Source: Thermoflexus hugenholtzii JAD2 (lineage in GTDB: Bacteria > Chloroflexota > Dehalococcoidia > UBA2979). From it: a stretch of 64,000 bases of DNA. Where the stretch lies: positions 1 through 64,000 of the forward strand of contig CAMDNW010000005.1 of the NCBI GenBank assembly GCA_945903275.1. The letters are read 5' to 3'. This document shows, one piece after another, positions 43,211 to 52,406 of this stretch. Numbering within the stretch: position 1 is the first letter of the stretch; each line of letters starts with the position of its first letter. The position numbers were made by a program, and so were the translations under genes. The notes under the pieces are model-generated. The model saw nothing but the letters and a program-made list of their open reading frames with translations, was not told the origin of the DNA and ran no database searches.

Positions 43211-44005
43211 ATGTCACTCGATGGCAAAGTCGCGATTGTCACCGGGGCGAGTCGCGGGATCGGTGCAGATATCGCCCGCTACCTCGCGAAGTACGGTGCC
43301 GGCGTAGCGCTTGTTGCGCGCTCCGTAGATGCGCCCGTCGACCCACGCATGCCGGGCAACATGAAGGATGTGGAATCCTCGATCACGGCTGTCGGTGGTG
43401 TTGCGATCAGCATCGGGGCGAACCTCCGCGAAGCGGAGAGCGTGCGCTCCGCAGTCGAACAGACGGTGGCGCACTTCGGCCGACTCGACATCGTCGTCAA
43501 CAACGCTGTCGTCGTCGCACCTGGCCGCTTCGACTTGATCCTCGATCGCTACATCGAGCTGATGTGGCAGGTCAGTCTGCGCGCGCCGCTGCTGCTGATG
43601 AAAGAAGCCATCCCCCACCTCCGCGCTGCGGGCGGAGGTGACATCATCAATGTCTCCTCCGGTGCGGCGCGGTTCCCAGGGCCGGGCCCCTATGCAAACC
43701 CGCCCAGCGGCACTGGCGGTGCCGATGTGATGTACGGGACTGTGAAGTCAGCGCTCGATCGGGCGACCCAGGGCATCGCGATGGAACTGCAGGAAGACGA
43801 GATCAAAGTGAACGCGTTGTCACCGGGAGGGCTCATCAAGACACCCGGCACTGTGTTCGCCCGTGGGCTCGGGATTCCGGAAGAGGGTTACGAGTCCGCC
43901 GATTGGATGGGCCGCATGGCAGTGTGGATCTGCGAGCAGCCTCCCACGTTTACCGGGAACATCCTGTTCGATGGCGATTTCCGCGATCGGATCGCACACC
44001 TTTAG
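43211..44005 (+). CDS. Short-chain dehydrogenase/reductase
   Basis: GGGAGG five bases before the ATG. 264 residues with TGASRGIG at 11-18, NNAV (instead of NNAG) near 97, a Ser strand (DIINVSSGAARF) and YGTVKSALDRATQG with Tyr/Lys near 178. The insert PGPGPYANPPSGTGGAD before the active-site Tyr is longer than usual and may form a substrate lid. It is the first gene of the catabolic block and probably oxidises a hydroxy intermediate using NAD(P). Confidence 0.88.
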   Translation: MSLDGKVAIVTGASRGIGADIARYLAKYGAGVALVARSVDAPVDPRMPGNMKDVESSITAVGGVAISIGANLREAESVRSAVEQTVAHFGRLDIVVNNAVVVAPGRFDLILDRYIELMWQVSLRAPLLLMKEAIPHLRAAGGGDIINVSSGAARFPGPGPYANPPSGTGGADVMYGTVKSALDRATQGIAMELQEDEIKVNALSPGGLIKTPGTVFARGLGIPEEGYESADWMGRMAVWICEQPPTFTGNILFDGDFRDRIAHL

Positions 44006-44057
44006 TGCGCGGCACGGTACCCCTGAACGATCACGCTCCTACGCAGCCTGTTGGCGA

Positions 44058-44846
44058 CTACCGGTATGGTTTAGCAGACCGCAGTGATCCAAGCCCTGAC
44101 TGAATTCCTTGCGTGGCCCACTCGGCCCAAGGGACAGTGAAAAGACGGAAGCCCTTCTGGATGAAGAATGCAGGCTCCATGCCTGGTGGAATGAAGTACA
44201 TCCCGGGCACGACGCCATGACGCCGACAGGCCGCGGCAATCGCGTCAAGTGCCTCGATGTATCTGGGATGGTCGTACTCGAGCGGGACGTCGAGCGCGAT
44301 CGACAGGTCTGACGGGCCAACGAGCAGGACATCGATCCCCGGGACATCGAGAATCTCGTCGATCTGCTCCATGGCCTCGATGGTCTCGATCATGGGAATG
44401 ATTACGAGTTCGTCATTCACCGCGTCCATGAACGCGCGGTACGAGTCGAACTCACCCCACTCTCCACGGATGCCGGAGTTGCTGCGGATGCCGGCCGGAT
44501 GATACTTGCAGGCGCGCACCATTCGATCAGCTTCTTCTGCGGTGTTGACCATCGGGACGATGATGCCCTTCGCACCTGCATCGAGCGCGTAGCAGATAAG
44601 TTCTGGGCGGTTATCACCCACGCGCACTACTGGCGAGGCGCCGGTACCGCGGGTCTGCGCGATCGCTGGGCCGAGATCCTTGATGTCGACTGAGGCATGC
44701 TGCGTGTCGAAGAGCAGGAAGTCGAACCCAGCGCCGGCGAGGAAACGCACTTCGCTCTGCGGTCCCACGGTCGTACCAATTGCGGCGGGTCCCGGGGCAA
44801 GCGTTTCGCCTCGAATAACACGAACTACGTCCTTCAGGTGGTTCAT
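44058..44846 (-). CDS. HpcH/HpaI family aldolase
   Basis: 262 residues of a TIM-barrel class II aldolase. Recognisable parts are GFDFLLFDTQHASVDIKDL (family D-E/H region near 40), VVRVGDNRPELICYALDAGAKGIIVPM, KYHPAGIRSNSG, the metal-site Glu in IIPMIETIEAMEQ and GPSDLSIALDVP. Members cleave 2-keto-3-deoxy or 4-hydroxy-2-oxo acids to pyruvate and an aldehyde with a divalent metal. It is convergent with the SDR gene upstream. The upstream 340 bases hold a broken hydrolase. Confidence 0.9.
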   Translation of the reverse strand: MNHLKDVVRVIRGETLAPGPAAIGTTVGPQSEVRFLAGAGFDFLLFDTQHASVDIKDLGPAIAQTRGTGASPVVRVGDNRPELICYALDAGAKGIIVPMVNTAEEADRMVRACKYHPAGIRSNSGIRGEWGEFDSYRAFMDAVNDELVIIPMIETIEAMEQIDEILDVPGIDVLLVGPSDLSIALDVPLEYDHPRYIEALDAIAAACRRHGVVPGMYFIPPGMEPAFFIQKGFRLFTVPWAEWATQGIQSGLGSLRSAKPYR

Positions 44847-44901
44847 CAGTAGACCTCATTCTCCCCGGCAGTCGCGATAATGACCTATTTCTTGGTTGCG
44901 T

Positions 44902-45172
44902 TCACGACGGCTCGACAACGTGCTGCACTAGAGACTGCAGTTGTTCGGCGACGTCGGGGAACGGCTGTGGCGTCCCACTGGTCGTTTCGTCCATTTAGAG
45001 AACAGTGGTTCACCTCGATCATCACTGCTTGTACGGCAGGATCGGTGCCGTAGTGCGTAACGGGATCAGAGCGCCTGCGATAGCGCGGTTGACTGCTGTC
45101 GTCCAGTTTCGGGCCTGATATGCTGCGGCGATCGTTGCCCGACGTTCGGGGGTTTAGTGCGCTGAGTACGAC
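44902..45172 (-). pseudogene. N-formylglutamate amidohydrolase-like C-terminal remnant
   Basis: Three minus-strand pieces line up with the C-terminal region of this family: TPERRATIAAAYQARNWTTA near 45150, then in another frame THYGTDPAVQAVMIEVN (the IEVNRxLYM block, here IEVNHCSL), then MDETTSGTPQPFPDVAEQLQ in a third frame, ending at a TGA at 44902. There is a stop before the first piece (SAH-stop-TPE). The N-terminal two-thirds are missing; the esterase gene ends at 45191, where they should be. Confidence 0.55.
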
Positions 45173-45190
45173 ACCACGAGATGCTCCACG

Positions 45191-46132
45191 CTAGTCCGCC
45201 GTGCCCGGGCCGCCGAACGCCTGGCGCAGGGCTGCTGCCACCTGCGCGCGAGCGACTCCGGCAGGCTGCAGCACACCAACCATGCCGAAGAAGCCGTGGA
45301 TCATCCCGTCGTATCGGGTAATGGTCACAGGCACGTCGGCCGCCTCCAGCTTGGCGGCGAACGCCTCGCCCTCGTCACGCAACGGGTCGTACTCGGCGGT
45401 GATCACCGTCGCAGCGGGCAGCCCGGCGAGGCTTGGCGCGTGCAGCGGCGCCGCATACGCTTGGCCCCAATCCTGCGTGCCCATGTACTGTTCCCAGAAC
45501 CAGCGCATCCCGCTGCGGGTCAGCAGGAACCCCTCGGCGTTCGCGTGATAGGATTCCGTCTCCAGCCGGTGGTCGGTCACCGGATAGATCAGCGCCTGAT
45601 GTACAAGCGCCGGGCCGCTGCGGTCGCGTGCCATGAGGCTCACCGCAGCCGCGAGGTTGCCACCCGCGGAGTCCCCGCCGACCGCGATGCGTAAAGCGTC
45701 GATGCCATACTCAGCACCGTGCTCGGCGGCCCACCGCACAGCGGCGTAGGCGTCCTCCACCGCGCCGGGAAACGGTGTCTCTGGCGCCAGCCGGTAGTCG
45801 ACCGAGACGACGACACACCCGACGGTGTTCGCGAGGGCCCGGCAGGTAGGGTCGGCCATCTCGAGATCACCCAGCACCCAGCCGCCACCGTGGAACCAGA
45901 TCAGCGCCGGCAGCGATGCCGCCTCCGACGGCCGGTAGATGCGGACCGGAATGGCGGAGGCGGGGCCGGGTATCGTGCGGTCGGTTATCTGGTAGACCGG
46001 TTCGGGATTGGCGATTACCAAGCGGCGCGCGAGGCTCGCGGCACGCGCCGCGGGGGCGGGCACAGTACCGATCGGCGGACCGGAGGCCGCGAACGCATCA
46101 ATGACGGTCCGCGCGGCTGGATCGAGTGGCAT
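45191..46132 (-). CDS. Alpha/beta hydrolase (hormone-sensitive-lipase family esterase)
   Basis: 313 residues with the HSL layout: oxyanion-hole HGGGWVLGD near 79-87, nucleophile in GDSAGGNLA near 152-160, acid in AEYDPLRDEG near 251, and His in MIHGFFGM near 283. These enzymes hydrolyse short-chain esters or lactones in the cytosol; after a Baeyer-Villiger step they open the lactone or ester product. The divergent BVMO gene 126 bases away fits that pairing. The ATG at 46132 has a weak upstream purine run. Confidence 0.9.
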   Translation of the reverse strand: MPLDPAARTVIDAFAASGPPIGTVPAPAARAASLARRLVIANPEPVYQITDRTIPGPASAIPVRIYRPSEAASLPALIWFHGGGWVLGDLEMADPTCRALANTVGCVVVSVDYRLAPETPFPGAVEDAYAAVRWAAEHGAEYGIDALRIAVGGDSAGGNLAAAVSLMARDRSGPALVHQALIYPVTDHRLETESYHANAEGFLLTRSGMRWFWEQYMGTQDWGQAYAAPLHAPSLAGLPAATVITAEYDPLRDEGEAFAAKLEAADVPVTITRYDGMIHGFFGMVGVLQPAGVARAQVAAALRQAFGGPGTAD

Positions 46133-46257
46133 GGGCAGCCTCCTTGCGTACTGGAGAGGTCTGAGCGTCTCGCGGCGATGGTCACGGGACTACTTGAGTT
46201 GTATAAGGCATGTGATAACGCCTTGGGAAGAGAGCCTCGGCGTGACTAGGAGATGCC

Positions 46258-47916
46258 ATGACTACGACTCAGCAGACCGACCAAGCCGCAGCACCGCCCA
46301 CCGCAGAAGGCGACCAGTTGCAGTACGACCTCGTCGTCGTCGGTGCCGGGTTCGCGGGGATGTATATGCTCCATCGCGCCCGCACCGCTGGATTCTCCGT
46401 CCACGTGTACGAGGCTGGCTCCGGTGTCGGCGGGACTTGGTACTGGAACCGCTACCCTGGCGCGCGTTGCGACGTCGAGAGTCTCGAGTACTCGTACTCG
46501 TTCTCGAAAGAGCTGCGCGATGAGTGGGAGTGGCCGGAGCGCTACTCGGGGCAGCCAGACATCGAACGGTACGCCAATCATGTCGCCGACCGATTCGACC
46601 TCCGGCGCGACATCCAGTTCGAGACGCGGGTCACCTCCGCTGTGTTCGACGAAGCCCAGCATGTGTGGGCGATCGCGACCAGCGCCGGCGATCGGGTGCG
46701 CGCGCGCTACCTGATCATGGCAACCGGCTGTCTCTCCGCGGTGAACCTGCCGAACATCCCCGGCCGCGACTCCTTCGTGCGCGAGTCGTATCACACGGGC
46801 CAGTGGCCGAAGGAGCCGGTCTCGTTCGCGGGCAAGCGCGTCGCCGTGATTGGCACAGGCTCTTCTGGGGTCCAATCGGTTCCGGTGATCGCCAGCCAGG
46901 CCGCATCGCTCACGGTCTTCCAGCGCACGCCGTCCTATTCGCTGCCCTCGGCGAACGGCCCGATCCCCGTCGATGAGGTGCAGCAGTTTCGTGCGAACTT
47001 CGAAGCGATCCACGCGGCGAACCTAAAGATGCCCGGCGGCACCGGTTCGCGGTTCACGGCCGCTGTTCAGGGTTCCGTGCTGCAGGTGCCGATCGAGCGG
47101 CGCAGCGACGTCTTCGGTAAAGCGTGGACGGCCGGCGGGTTCTCGTTTATGCGCTCGTTCTCCGACATCGCGACCAGCCACGAGGCGAACGGGGTCGCTG
47201 CAGGCTTCGTGAAGGAGAAGATCCGCGAGTTGGTGCGCGACCAAGAGACCGCCGAGCTGCTCTGCCCCGAGATCCCGATCGGCTGCAAGCGGATGATCAT
47301 CGACTCCGGCTATTACGAGACCTTCAACATGTCGCATGTCACTCTCTGCGACGCGCGGATCGAGCCGATCGAGGCGATCACCGCAACAGGAGTCCGCACG
47401 GTGAAGGGCGACTACGAATTCGACATGATCGTCTTCGCGACCGGGTTCGATGCGATGGTCGGGTCGCTCACGCGCATCGACATCCAGGGGCGCGCTGGCC
47501 TGCAACTGCGTGATGCGTGGGAGGCCGGGCCTCGCACGTATCTGGGACTCGCAGTTACAGACTTCCCCAACCTGTTCACGATTACTGGTCCAGGCAGTCC
47601 CTCAGTGCTCACGAACATGATGGTCTCGATCGAGCAGCATGTGGATTGGATCACCAATTGCCTGGAGTACGTGCGCGAACGCGGTGCGAGCACGATCGAG
47701 CCGACGCTGGCGGCGCAGGAGGCGTGGGTCGATCACGTCAATGACGTCGCGACGCGCGACATCATGCACACCGCCCCATCCTGTGACTCATGGTACCTAG
47801 GCTCGAACATCCCCGGGAAGCCGCGCGTCTTCATGCCGCTGCCGGGACTGCCCGCCTACATCGAGCGCTGCAATCAGGTGGCTGCTGCGGGCTACGAGGG
47901 CTTCGTACTTGCGTAG
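46258..47916 (+). CDS. Flavin-dependent monooxygenase, Baeyer-Villiger type
   Basis: 552 residues. The FAD-binding motif GAGFAG (29-34), the substrate/FAD region GGTWYWNRYPGARCDVES, and the NADPH Rossmann GTGSSGVQ (near 199) are all clear. The BVMO fingerprint before the second Rossmann reads FVRESYHTGQWP, fitting FxGxxxHxxxW(P/D) except that Gly is Arg. These enzymes insert oxygen next to a ketone to give esters or lactones. It is divergent from the esterase and precedes a CoA-transferase gene on the same strand by 218 bases. Confidence 0.88.
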   Translation: MTTTQQTDQAAAPPTAEGDQLQYDLVVVGAGFAGMYMLHRARTAGFSVHVYEAGSGVGGTWYWNRYPGARCDVESLEYSYSFSKELRDEWEWPERYSGQPDIERYANHVADRFDLRRDIQFETRVTSAVFDEAQHVWAIATSAGDRVRARYLIMATGCLSAVNLPNIPGRDSFVRESYHTGQWPKEPVSFAGKRVAVIGTGSSGVQSVPVIASQAASLTVFQRTPSYSLPSANGPIPVDEVQQFRANFEAIHAANLKMPGGTGSRFTAAVQGSVLQVPIERRSDVFGKAWTAGGFSFMRSFSDIATSHEANGVAAGFVKEKIRELVRDQETAELLCPEIPIGCKRMIIDSGYYETFNMSHVTLCDARIEPIEAITATGVRTVKGDYEFDMIVFATGFDAMVGSLTRIDIQGRAGLQLRDAWEAGPRTYLGLAVTDFPNLFTITGPGSPSVLTNMMVSIEQHVDWITNCLEYVRERGASTIEPTLAAQEAWVDHVNDVATRDIMHTAPSCDSWYLGSNIPGKPRVFMPLPGLPAYIERCNQVAAAGYEGFVLA

Positions 47917-48134
47917 GCTCTATCAGCCGTGTTGATGACACCGCCGGTACGGGGCAGGGCAGGATCGTGTGTGCGAGTGTGTCGCGGCGACGGGGTCGGA
48001 AACCCAGCCTCTGGCTACTCAGTGGAGCGCGATTCCGGCATGACGTGTTCCAGTGGGGATCATGCCGCATTGCGGAGTCAGATCACGTACCATCCCGCTG
48101 CGAAGCGGCAAGGCAGTCCCGGAGGCGTGTCCCG

Positions 48135-49388
48135 ATGACAACCCAGCCAACCACCCAACCCGGCCCGCTCGCGGGCCTGCGCGTCATCGAAGTCGCCGAC
48201 CGCATCGGTCAGTGGTGCGGCAAACTCATGGCCGATTTCGGTGCGGATGTCATCAAGATCGAACCGCCGGGAGGCGTGGCCGAGCGTCAGGTTGGCCCCT
48301 TCTACAAGGACATCGAGGATCCCAACCGATCGCTCTACTTCTGGCACTACAACACCAGCAAGAGATCGGTCACGCTTGACCTGTCGCAGGAGGAAGGCCG
48401 CGAACTGTTCCGCGAGCTCGTGCGCACAGCCGACGTACTCCTCGAAACGATGCGGCCGGGCATGCTGCCCTCACTCGGCCTCGGCTACGAGTCGCTCGCC
48501 GCGGACAACCCGGCCCTTATCATGTGCTCGCTCACGCCCTTCGGGCAGGATGGGCCGTGGCGTGACTACCTCTCCACCGACATGGTCCAACTCGCCGGCG
48601 GCGGGCAGATGGCGGCCTCCGGGTATGACGAAGTTGATGACCCCGAGCGGCGTCCGATCGCGCCCGGGGGCGGCAACGGCTACCACATGGGCGCCCACTA
48701 TGCGTACATCGCGCTCACCGCGGCGCTTCATTGCCGCAACATGACAGGCCAGGGCCAGTATTTGGACGTCTCGGCGCACGAGGCGGCCGCTCTGACCACT
48801 GAGATGCACGTGCCGAACTGGATCTATGCACACAACGTCGTACAGCGACAGACCGGGCGCCACGCCGGTGCGCGCCCAACTGCCCCCTCGCAGATGCCGA
48901 CCGGGGACGGCCGCTACATCAACATGGGCGGCGGCCTCAGTTCATCATTCCGGGCCTTCGTCGAAGTCATGGCAGAGACTGGCATGGCCGGCGACTTGCA
49001 AGACATCAAGTACCTCGACCCGGAAGTGATGCAGGAGAACACGGACCACATTCGGGACGTGATCCGCGAGTACGTGAAGACCGTTCCCGCTGCCGATTCA
49101 TTCAAGGCCGCACAGGAAATCGCGGGCATGCCTTGGGGTATCGTACGTGCACCCGACGACCTACTGGACGACGATCATTTCCGGGCGCGTGGGTTCTTCC
49201 TCGAGGTGGAGCACCCGGAACTGGGCGAGACCTTCACCTATCCAGGCGCCGGTGCCATATACAGTGCATCACCCCAGCGCATTAGCCGGCGCGCACCCCT
49301 CATCGGCGAGGACAACACCGCCGTGTACACCTCGATCGGGGTAGGCGCAGAGCGGCTGGCCCAGCTGCGCGCGACGGGCGTCGTATAG
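48135..49388 (+). CDS. CaiB/BaiF class III CoA-transferase, type B, unpaired
   Basis: ATG at 48135 with GGAGG upstream (the ORF track start is far too early) gives 417 residues. The type B fingerprint is VADRIGQWCGKLMADFGAD, RSLYFWHYNTSKRS and MCSLTPFGQDGPWRDY; at the position of the catalytic Asp of formyl-CoA transferase it has GGGNGYHMGAHYAY with no Asp. It is the intact match to the broken gene at 6566-7820. It has no type A gene beside it, so it either works with a remote type A subunit (7845 or 52889) or serves a different role with the BVMO upstream. Confidence 0.9.
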   Translation: MTTQPTTQPGPLAGLRVIEVADRIGQWCGKLMADFGADVIKIEPPGGVAERQVGPFYKDIEDPNRSLYFWHYNTSKRSVTLDLSQEEGRELFRELVRTADVLLETMRPGMLPSLGLGYESLAADNPALIMCSLTPFGQDGPWRDYLSTDMVQLAGGGQMAASGYDEVDDPERRPIAPGGGNGYHMGAHYAYIALTAALHCRNMTGQGQYLDVSAHEAAALTTEMHVPNWIYAHNVVQRQTGRHAGARPTAPSQMPTGDGRYINMGGGLSSSFRAFVEVMAETGMAGDLQDIKYLDPEVMQENTDHIRDVIREYVKTVPAADSFKAAQEIAGMPWGIVRAPDDLLDDDHFRARGFFLEVEHPELGETFTYPGAGAIYSASPQRISRRAPLIGEDNTAVYTSIGVGAERLAQLRATGVV

Positions 49389-50125
49389 CGAATTCCCGCT
49401 ACCGTTGAGGTTGGCGCCCTCGCTCCGCCTGCGGCTCCACACCCTAACTATGGCCCGCTGATGGGGCGAGGTAGCTGCGCGCAGTGGGAACCGCGGCTGC
49501 ATGTGGGACAGCAGATCGTCAGCGCGTAACCCTTTCAGGCGATCCGTGGTCATTCTGCGCGATACTCGCTTCCCGAGGTCTGGTGTGTGGCGAACGAACC
49601 GGCGAGTTCGAGTCACACGACCACTGCACGTACAGTCTGGAGCCGCTTGTGCCGGCGAGACCATGAGTGACGGCCGGGAGGCGACTACCAGCAGTTGCGG
49701 CGAGGTGAGACTAATGGCCACTCCGGGCAGGAGGCCCGTCGGGCTGAACCAACCGGGTCCCGGATGAGATCCGGAACACGGAACTCCGTCGCGCCCGACC
49801 TAACTGTCAGGCGCGGGTTGGAAGATGTTGAGGCACACGTAGCGATATGGCGTGTGCCCGTCGCACCCTACGTGCGGCCGCTCAGCACGACCGCGACCTA
49901 GTTGGCGCGCAATGTCCTTCCAGGTGTTCACGAACTCTAGGGCACCCCGGATGTAGGTCAGCCACCGGTAGTCCCCGGCGTGAGCGTCCAGAGCGCCTGA
50001 GGCAGCGTGCGAGATCCTGTCGTCCACGCCAGCAACGAGAACCCTGAAGGCGCGGCGCTGCCGCAAACATCACGAGCGCGACGGACCGCCGCTCAGCAGC
50101 GCATCTGAGCCGGTGTCCCTAGCGC
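49389..50125. other. Intergenic stretch, possible decayed coding near 49800-50060
   Basis: About 740 bases without a recognisable gene. On the minus strand 49800-50060 reads SGALDAHAGDYRWLTYIRGALEFV and ends in a stop, which looks protein-like but has no good start and no family I can name. The rest shows nothing. Confidence 0.35.
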
Positions 50126-50167
50126 ACGCATCGACGCCGCTGCATAGGAGAGGCGGCATCGATGCGT
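50126..50167 (-). terminator. Hairpin terminator of the thiolase/DUF35 operon
   Basis: ACGCATCGACGCCGC and GCGGCATCGATGCGT form a 15-base stem with one mismatch around a 12-base loop, 20 bases after the thiolase stop at 50187. Confidence 0.65.
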
Positions 50168-50186
50168 CGTGAGCGTGAGTGCGTGG

Positions 50187-51551
50187 CTAGTCGGGCGACG
50201 AGCTCCACACGACGAAGTTGCTCCAGAAGGGCATGAAGCCGCCCGACAGTCCGACCTCGACCTGCTTCTTCATCTGGCGGGCCCCTGCGCGCCCTTGCAA
50301 CTGCTGAATCGAGTCCGTGTGGTTCCAGAAGCGCGTCCGGCCGCTGCCGATGTTGCCGCCACTCGGCGACACGGGGAAGGCGCTGTCGATGCTGATATCG
50401 TCCTGGAAGAGGTCGAGCGCCTCCCCTTCCTTGATGCCCGCGTAGCGGATGCCCTCGATGTGGAACACGTGGAACAGCCCGAAGCCGTCGTACATGTTCT
50501 CGAAGTCGATGTCCGTCGACTGGATGCCGGCTGCCTCGAAGAGCTTGCGACCGGTTGAGGCGGCGTTGCCCTGCGCTTCCTCGAGCGTTTCGATGACGCC
50601 CCGTGACTTGGCACCTAGGTAGAGTCCGTTCTCGAAGCGTCCCGCGCCGGCGTGGCCGAGGACGTACACGGGCTTCTGGCGCATGTCCTTGGCGCGTTCC
50701 GCGGTGGTGATCAGGTAGGCACCGGCCGCCTGTATCGGGATGTCGTTGTCGAAGAGATTCGCTGGTTTGGCGACCCACCGCGCGTTGTTGTAATCCTCGG
50801 CGGTGAGTGGTTCGGGGCGGTGCTGCGCCCAGTAGCCTTCGGGGAAGAGCAGGCCGTTGCGCCGGGAGTTCACGACGAACGGCGCCATCATCTCGTGAGT
50901 CTTTCCGTACTTGTGCAGGTAGCGCTGGAACTGCATCGCGGTCCCGTACGAGGCTGGCCCGGCGAGCGCCTGGCCGAACTTGCCGGGCCCTGCGACCGTG
51001 TCCTGCGCATTCGCGCCACCTTGGTAGTAGCGGCCGGAGAAGTTGTGCCATCCCTTGAGCACAAGGCACGTGTGCGTGCGGCCATCGCCGACTGCCTGGA
51101 TCGCGGCGGTGAGCACCATCGACATGCACACCGGAGCTGTGATGACGGTCTTGACGTTCGTTAGCTCCGGCATGTTCTTCAGGATCCATGCGGCGCTTAA
51201 CTTCGCGAGTCCGTCCAGCGGGTTGTCGGTCTGCTGGAACGCGTTCAGGAAGTCCTCCGGAATCGGCTTCTCAGCAGGCCAGAACGAGCCGGTCGTCGTT
51301 TCCTCACCGAGTACGAGGCCATCGACCTGATCCGGCGTGACTCCGGCGTCCTCCATCGCCTTGCGCAGTGCGAGGATCGCCCAGGCGCCGACGCTGGTCT
51401 CGGGGCGCTCGTCCCAACGCCGCATCGTCGGCGAGTGGCCGATGCCGACTGCGGCGACCTTGCCACGGTGTTTCCAGACCCCCAGCCCTTCCTTCGTCCT
51501 GTACAGCGAGCCAACGTCGCCCGCCGGTACCTCGGTTGCTTCCGTGGTCAT
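50187..51551 (-). CDS. SCP-x/thiolase-like protein paired with DUF35
   Basis: 454 residues, thiolase fold. The nucleophile-site Cys is probably Cys142 in APVCMSMVLTAAIQA; other family parts are VDGLVLGEETTTGS, NARWVAKPANLFDNDIPIQAAG and the late SPSGGNIGSGRTRFWNH loop. The gene starts 46 bases after the stop of the upstream DUF35 gene, the order seen for aldolase pairs such as ChsH2-Ltp2, which cleave CoA thioesters in steroid side-chain breakdown. A retro-aldol or thiolytic step on a branched or cyclic acyl-CoA is the likely role. It ends in a hairpin. Confidence 0.85.
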   Translation of the reverse strand: MTTEATEVPAGDVGSLYRTKEGLGVWKHRGKVAAVGIGHSPTMRRWDERPETSVGAWAILALRKAMEDAGVTPDQVDGLVLGEETTTGSFWPAEKPIPEDFLNAFQQTDNPLDGLAKLSAAWILKNMPELTNVKTVITAPVCMSMVLTAAIQAVGDGRTHTCLVLKGWHNFSGRYYQGGANAQDTVAGPGKFGQALAGPASYGTAMQFQRYLHKYGKTHEMMAPFVVNSRRNGLLFPEGYWAQHRPEPLTAEDYNNARWVAKPANLFDNDIPIQAAGAYLITTAERAKDMRQKPVYVLGHAGAGRFENGLYLGAKSRGVIETLEEAQGNAASTGRKLFEAAGIQSTDIDFENMYDGFGLFHVFHIEGIRYAGIKEGEALDLFQDDISIDSAFPVSPSGGNIGSGRTRFWNHTDSIQQLQGRAGARQMKKQVEVGLSGGFMPFWSNFVVWSSSPD

Positions 51552-51597
51552 CCTCGTACCTCCGCATTCGTGTGCACGTTCGCTGGTCCCCCAACGA

Positions 51598-52011
51598 TCA
51601 GGAGACGACCTGCCACTCCGGGACCTTCTGTCCGGTGGCTGGGGTAGTTTCGAAGATCAAGCGTACCTTCGCGCCGATCGGCACCGCGTCCGCCGGCGTG
51701 CCGGGCAGGTGCGACATCACATTCAGCCCGGGTGCATCGTCGAGGTCGATGACTGCGACGTTATATGGCTGGTCGAACTGCAGCGAGGCAATCGGTGTGT
51801 CGTAGATTACGCCGAAGCTGTAGATGACGCCTGCGCCACTGTTCTCGCGCCAGCGTAGCTTTTCGGCCGACTTGCACTCGTAGCAGACCGCCTCCGGCGG
51901 GTGCTGCCAGCGGGTGCAGCTGTCGCAGTACTGTAGGACCAAGCGCTCGTCGTTACAGGCGTCCCAGAAGGGGCGGTCGAGGTCGTTCGGAACGGGTGAT
52001 TGCTTCGGCAT
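51598..52011 (-). CDS. DUF35 zinc-ribbon/OB-fold partner of the thiolase
   Basis: 137 residues. The zinc ribbon has CDSC at 29-32 and CYEC at 43-46 with the typical WQHPP between them, followed by an OB-fold (IYSFGVIYDTPIASLQFDQPYNVAVIDLDD). It is co-transcribed with the thiolase downstream, so the two most likely form one enzyme complex. It is diverged from the DUF35 protein at 1759, which suggests a separate substrate range. Confidence 0.88.
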   Translation of the reverse strand: MPKQSPVPNDLDRPFWDACNDERLVLQYCDSCTRWQHPPEAVCYECKSAEKLRWRENSGAGVIYSFGVIYDTPIASLQFDQPYNVAVIDLDDAPGLNVMSHLPGTPADAVPIGAKVRLIFETTPATGQKVPEWQVVS

Positions 52012-52189
52012 CAGTATGTCTCCTTTCGCAGCGCCATCCTAGGCTACCTCGTCGGACTCGTCACTGAGTCAGGACTCGGGACGTCGTGGGGATCGTCGCA
52101 CGGCTCGATTGCAGTGGCGCGCACCGCGTTCCGAAGGCTCGCCGACTTGCGCCGCGCGACCTGACGGCTAGATGGTTGGCGCCGCTGCA

Positions 52190-52406
52190 CTGCGCCGAGG
52201 GCGATGGCATAGATGGAGAGGAACTGGACGACCACAGTGTCGGAGGCGTTGGCCGCGAGGCCGTCCGCGAAGAACCACCGTTGCGCCGGTGTCCCGAAGA
52301 TGCGGGTCTGGTAGGACGTGTGGAGGTGTTCGGAGGGCGGGCCGCTTGGAATGCGCCACCGCCACTGCAGGTTGTTCTGGATCGCGAGTCGCAGCCGCCG
52401 GAGCAC
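52190..52406 (-). pseudogene. Probable MFS transporter N-terminal remnant
   Basis: The minus-strand frame reads TSYQTRIFGTPAQRWFFADG then VVVQFLSIYAIALGAVQRR, which resembles the first helix region of MFS proteins (xRxFFLxDGL...xLGAS). After LGA the frame has no hydrophobic continuation, so only the first helix remains. Confidence 0.35.

Noticed and set aside
49600-49640. tRNA-like GAGTTCGAGTC sequence
   Set aside because: No complementary T-stem, acceptor or anticodon arm surrounds it.
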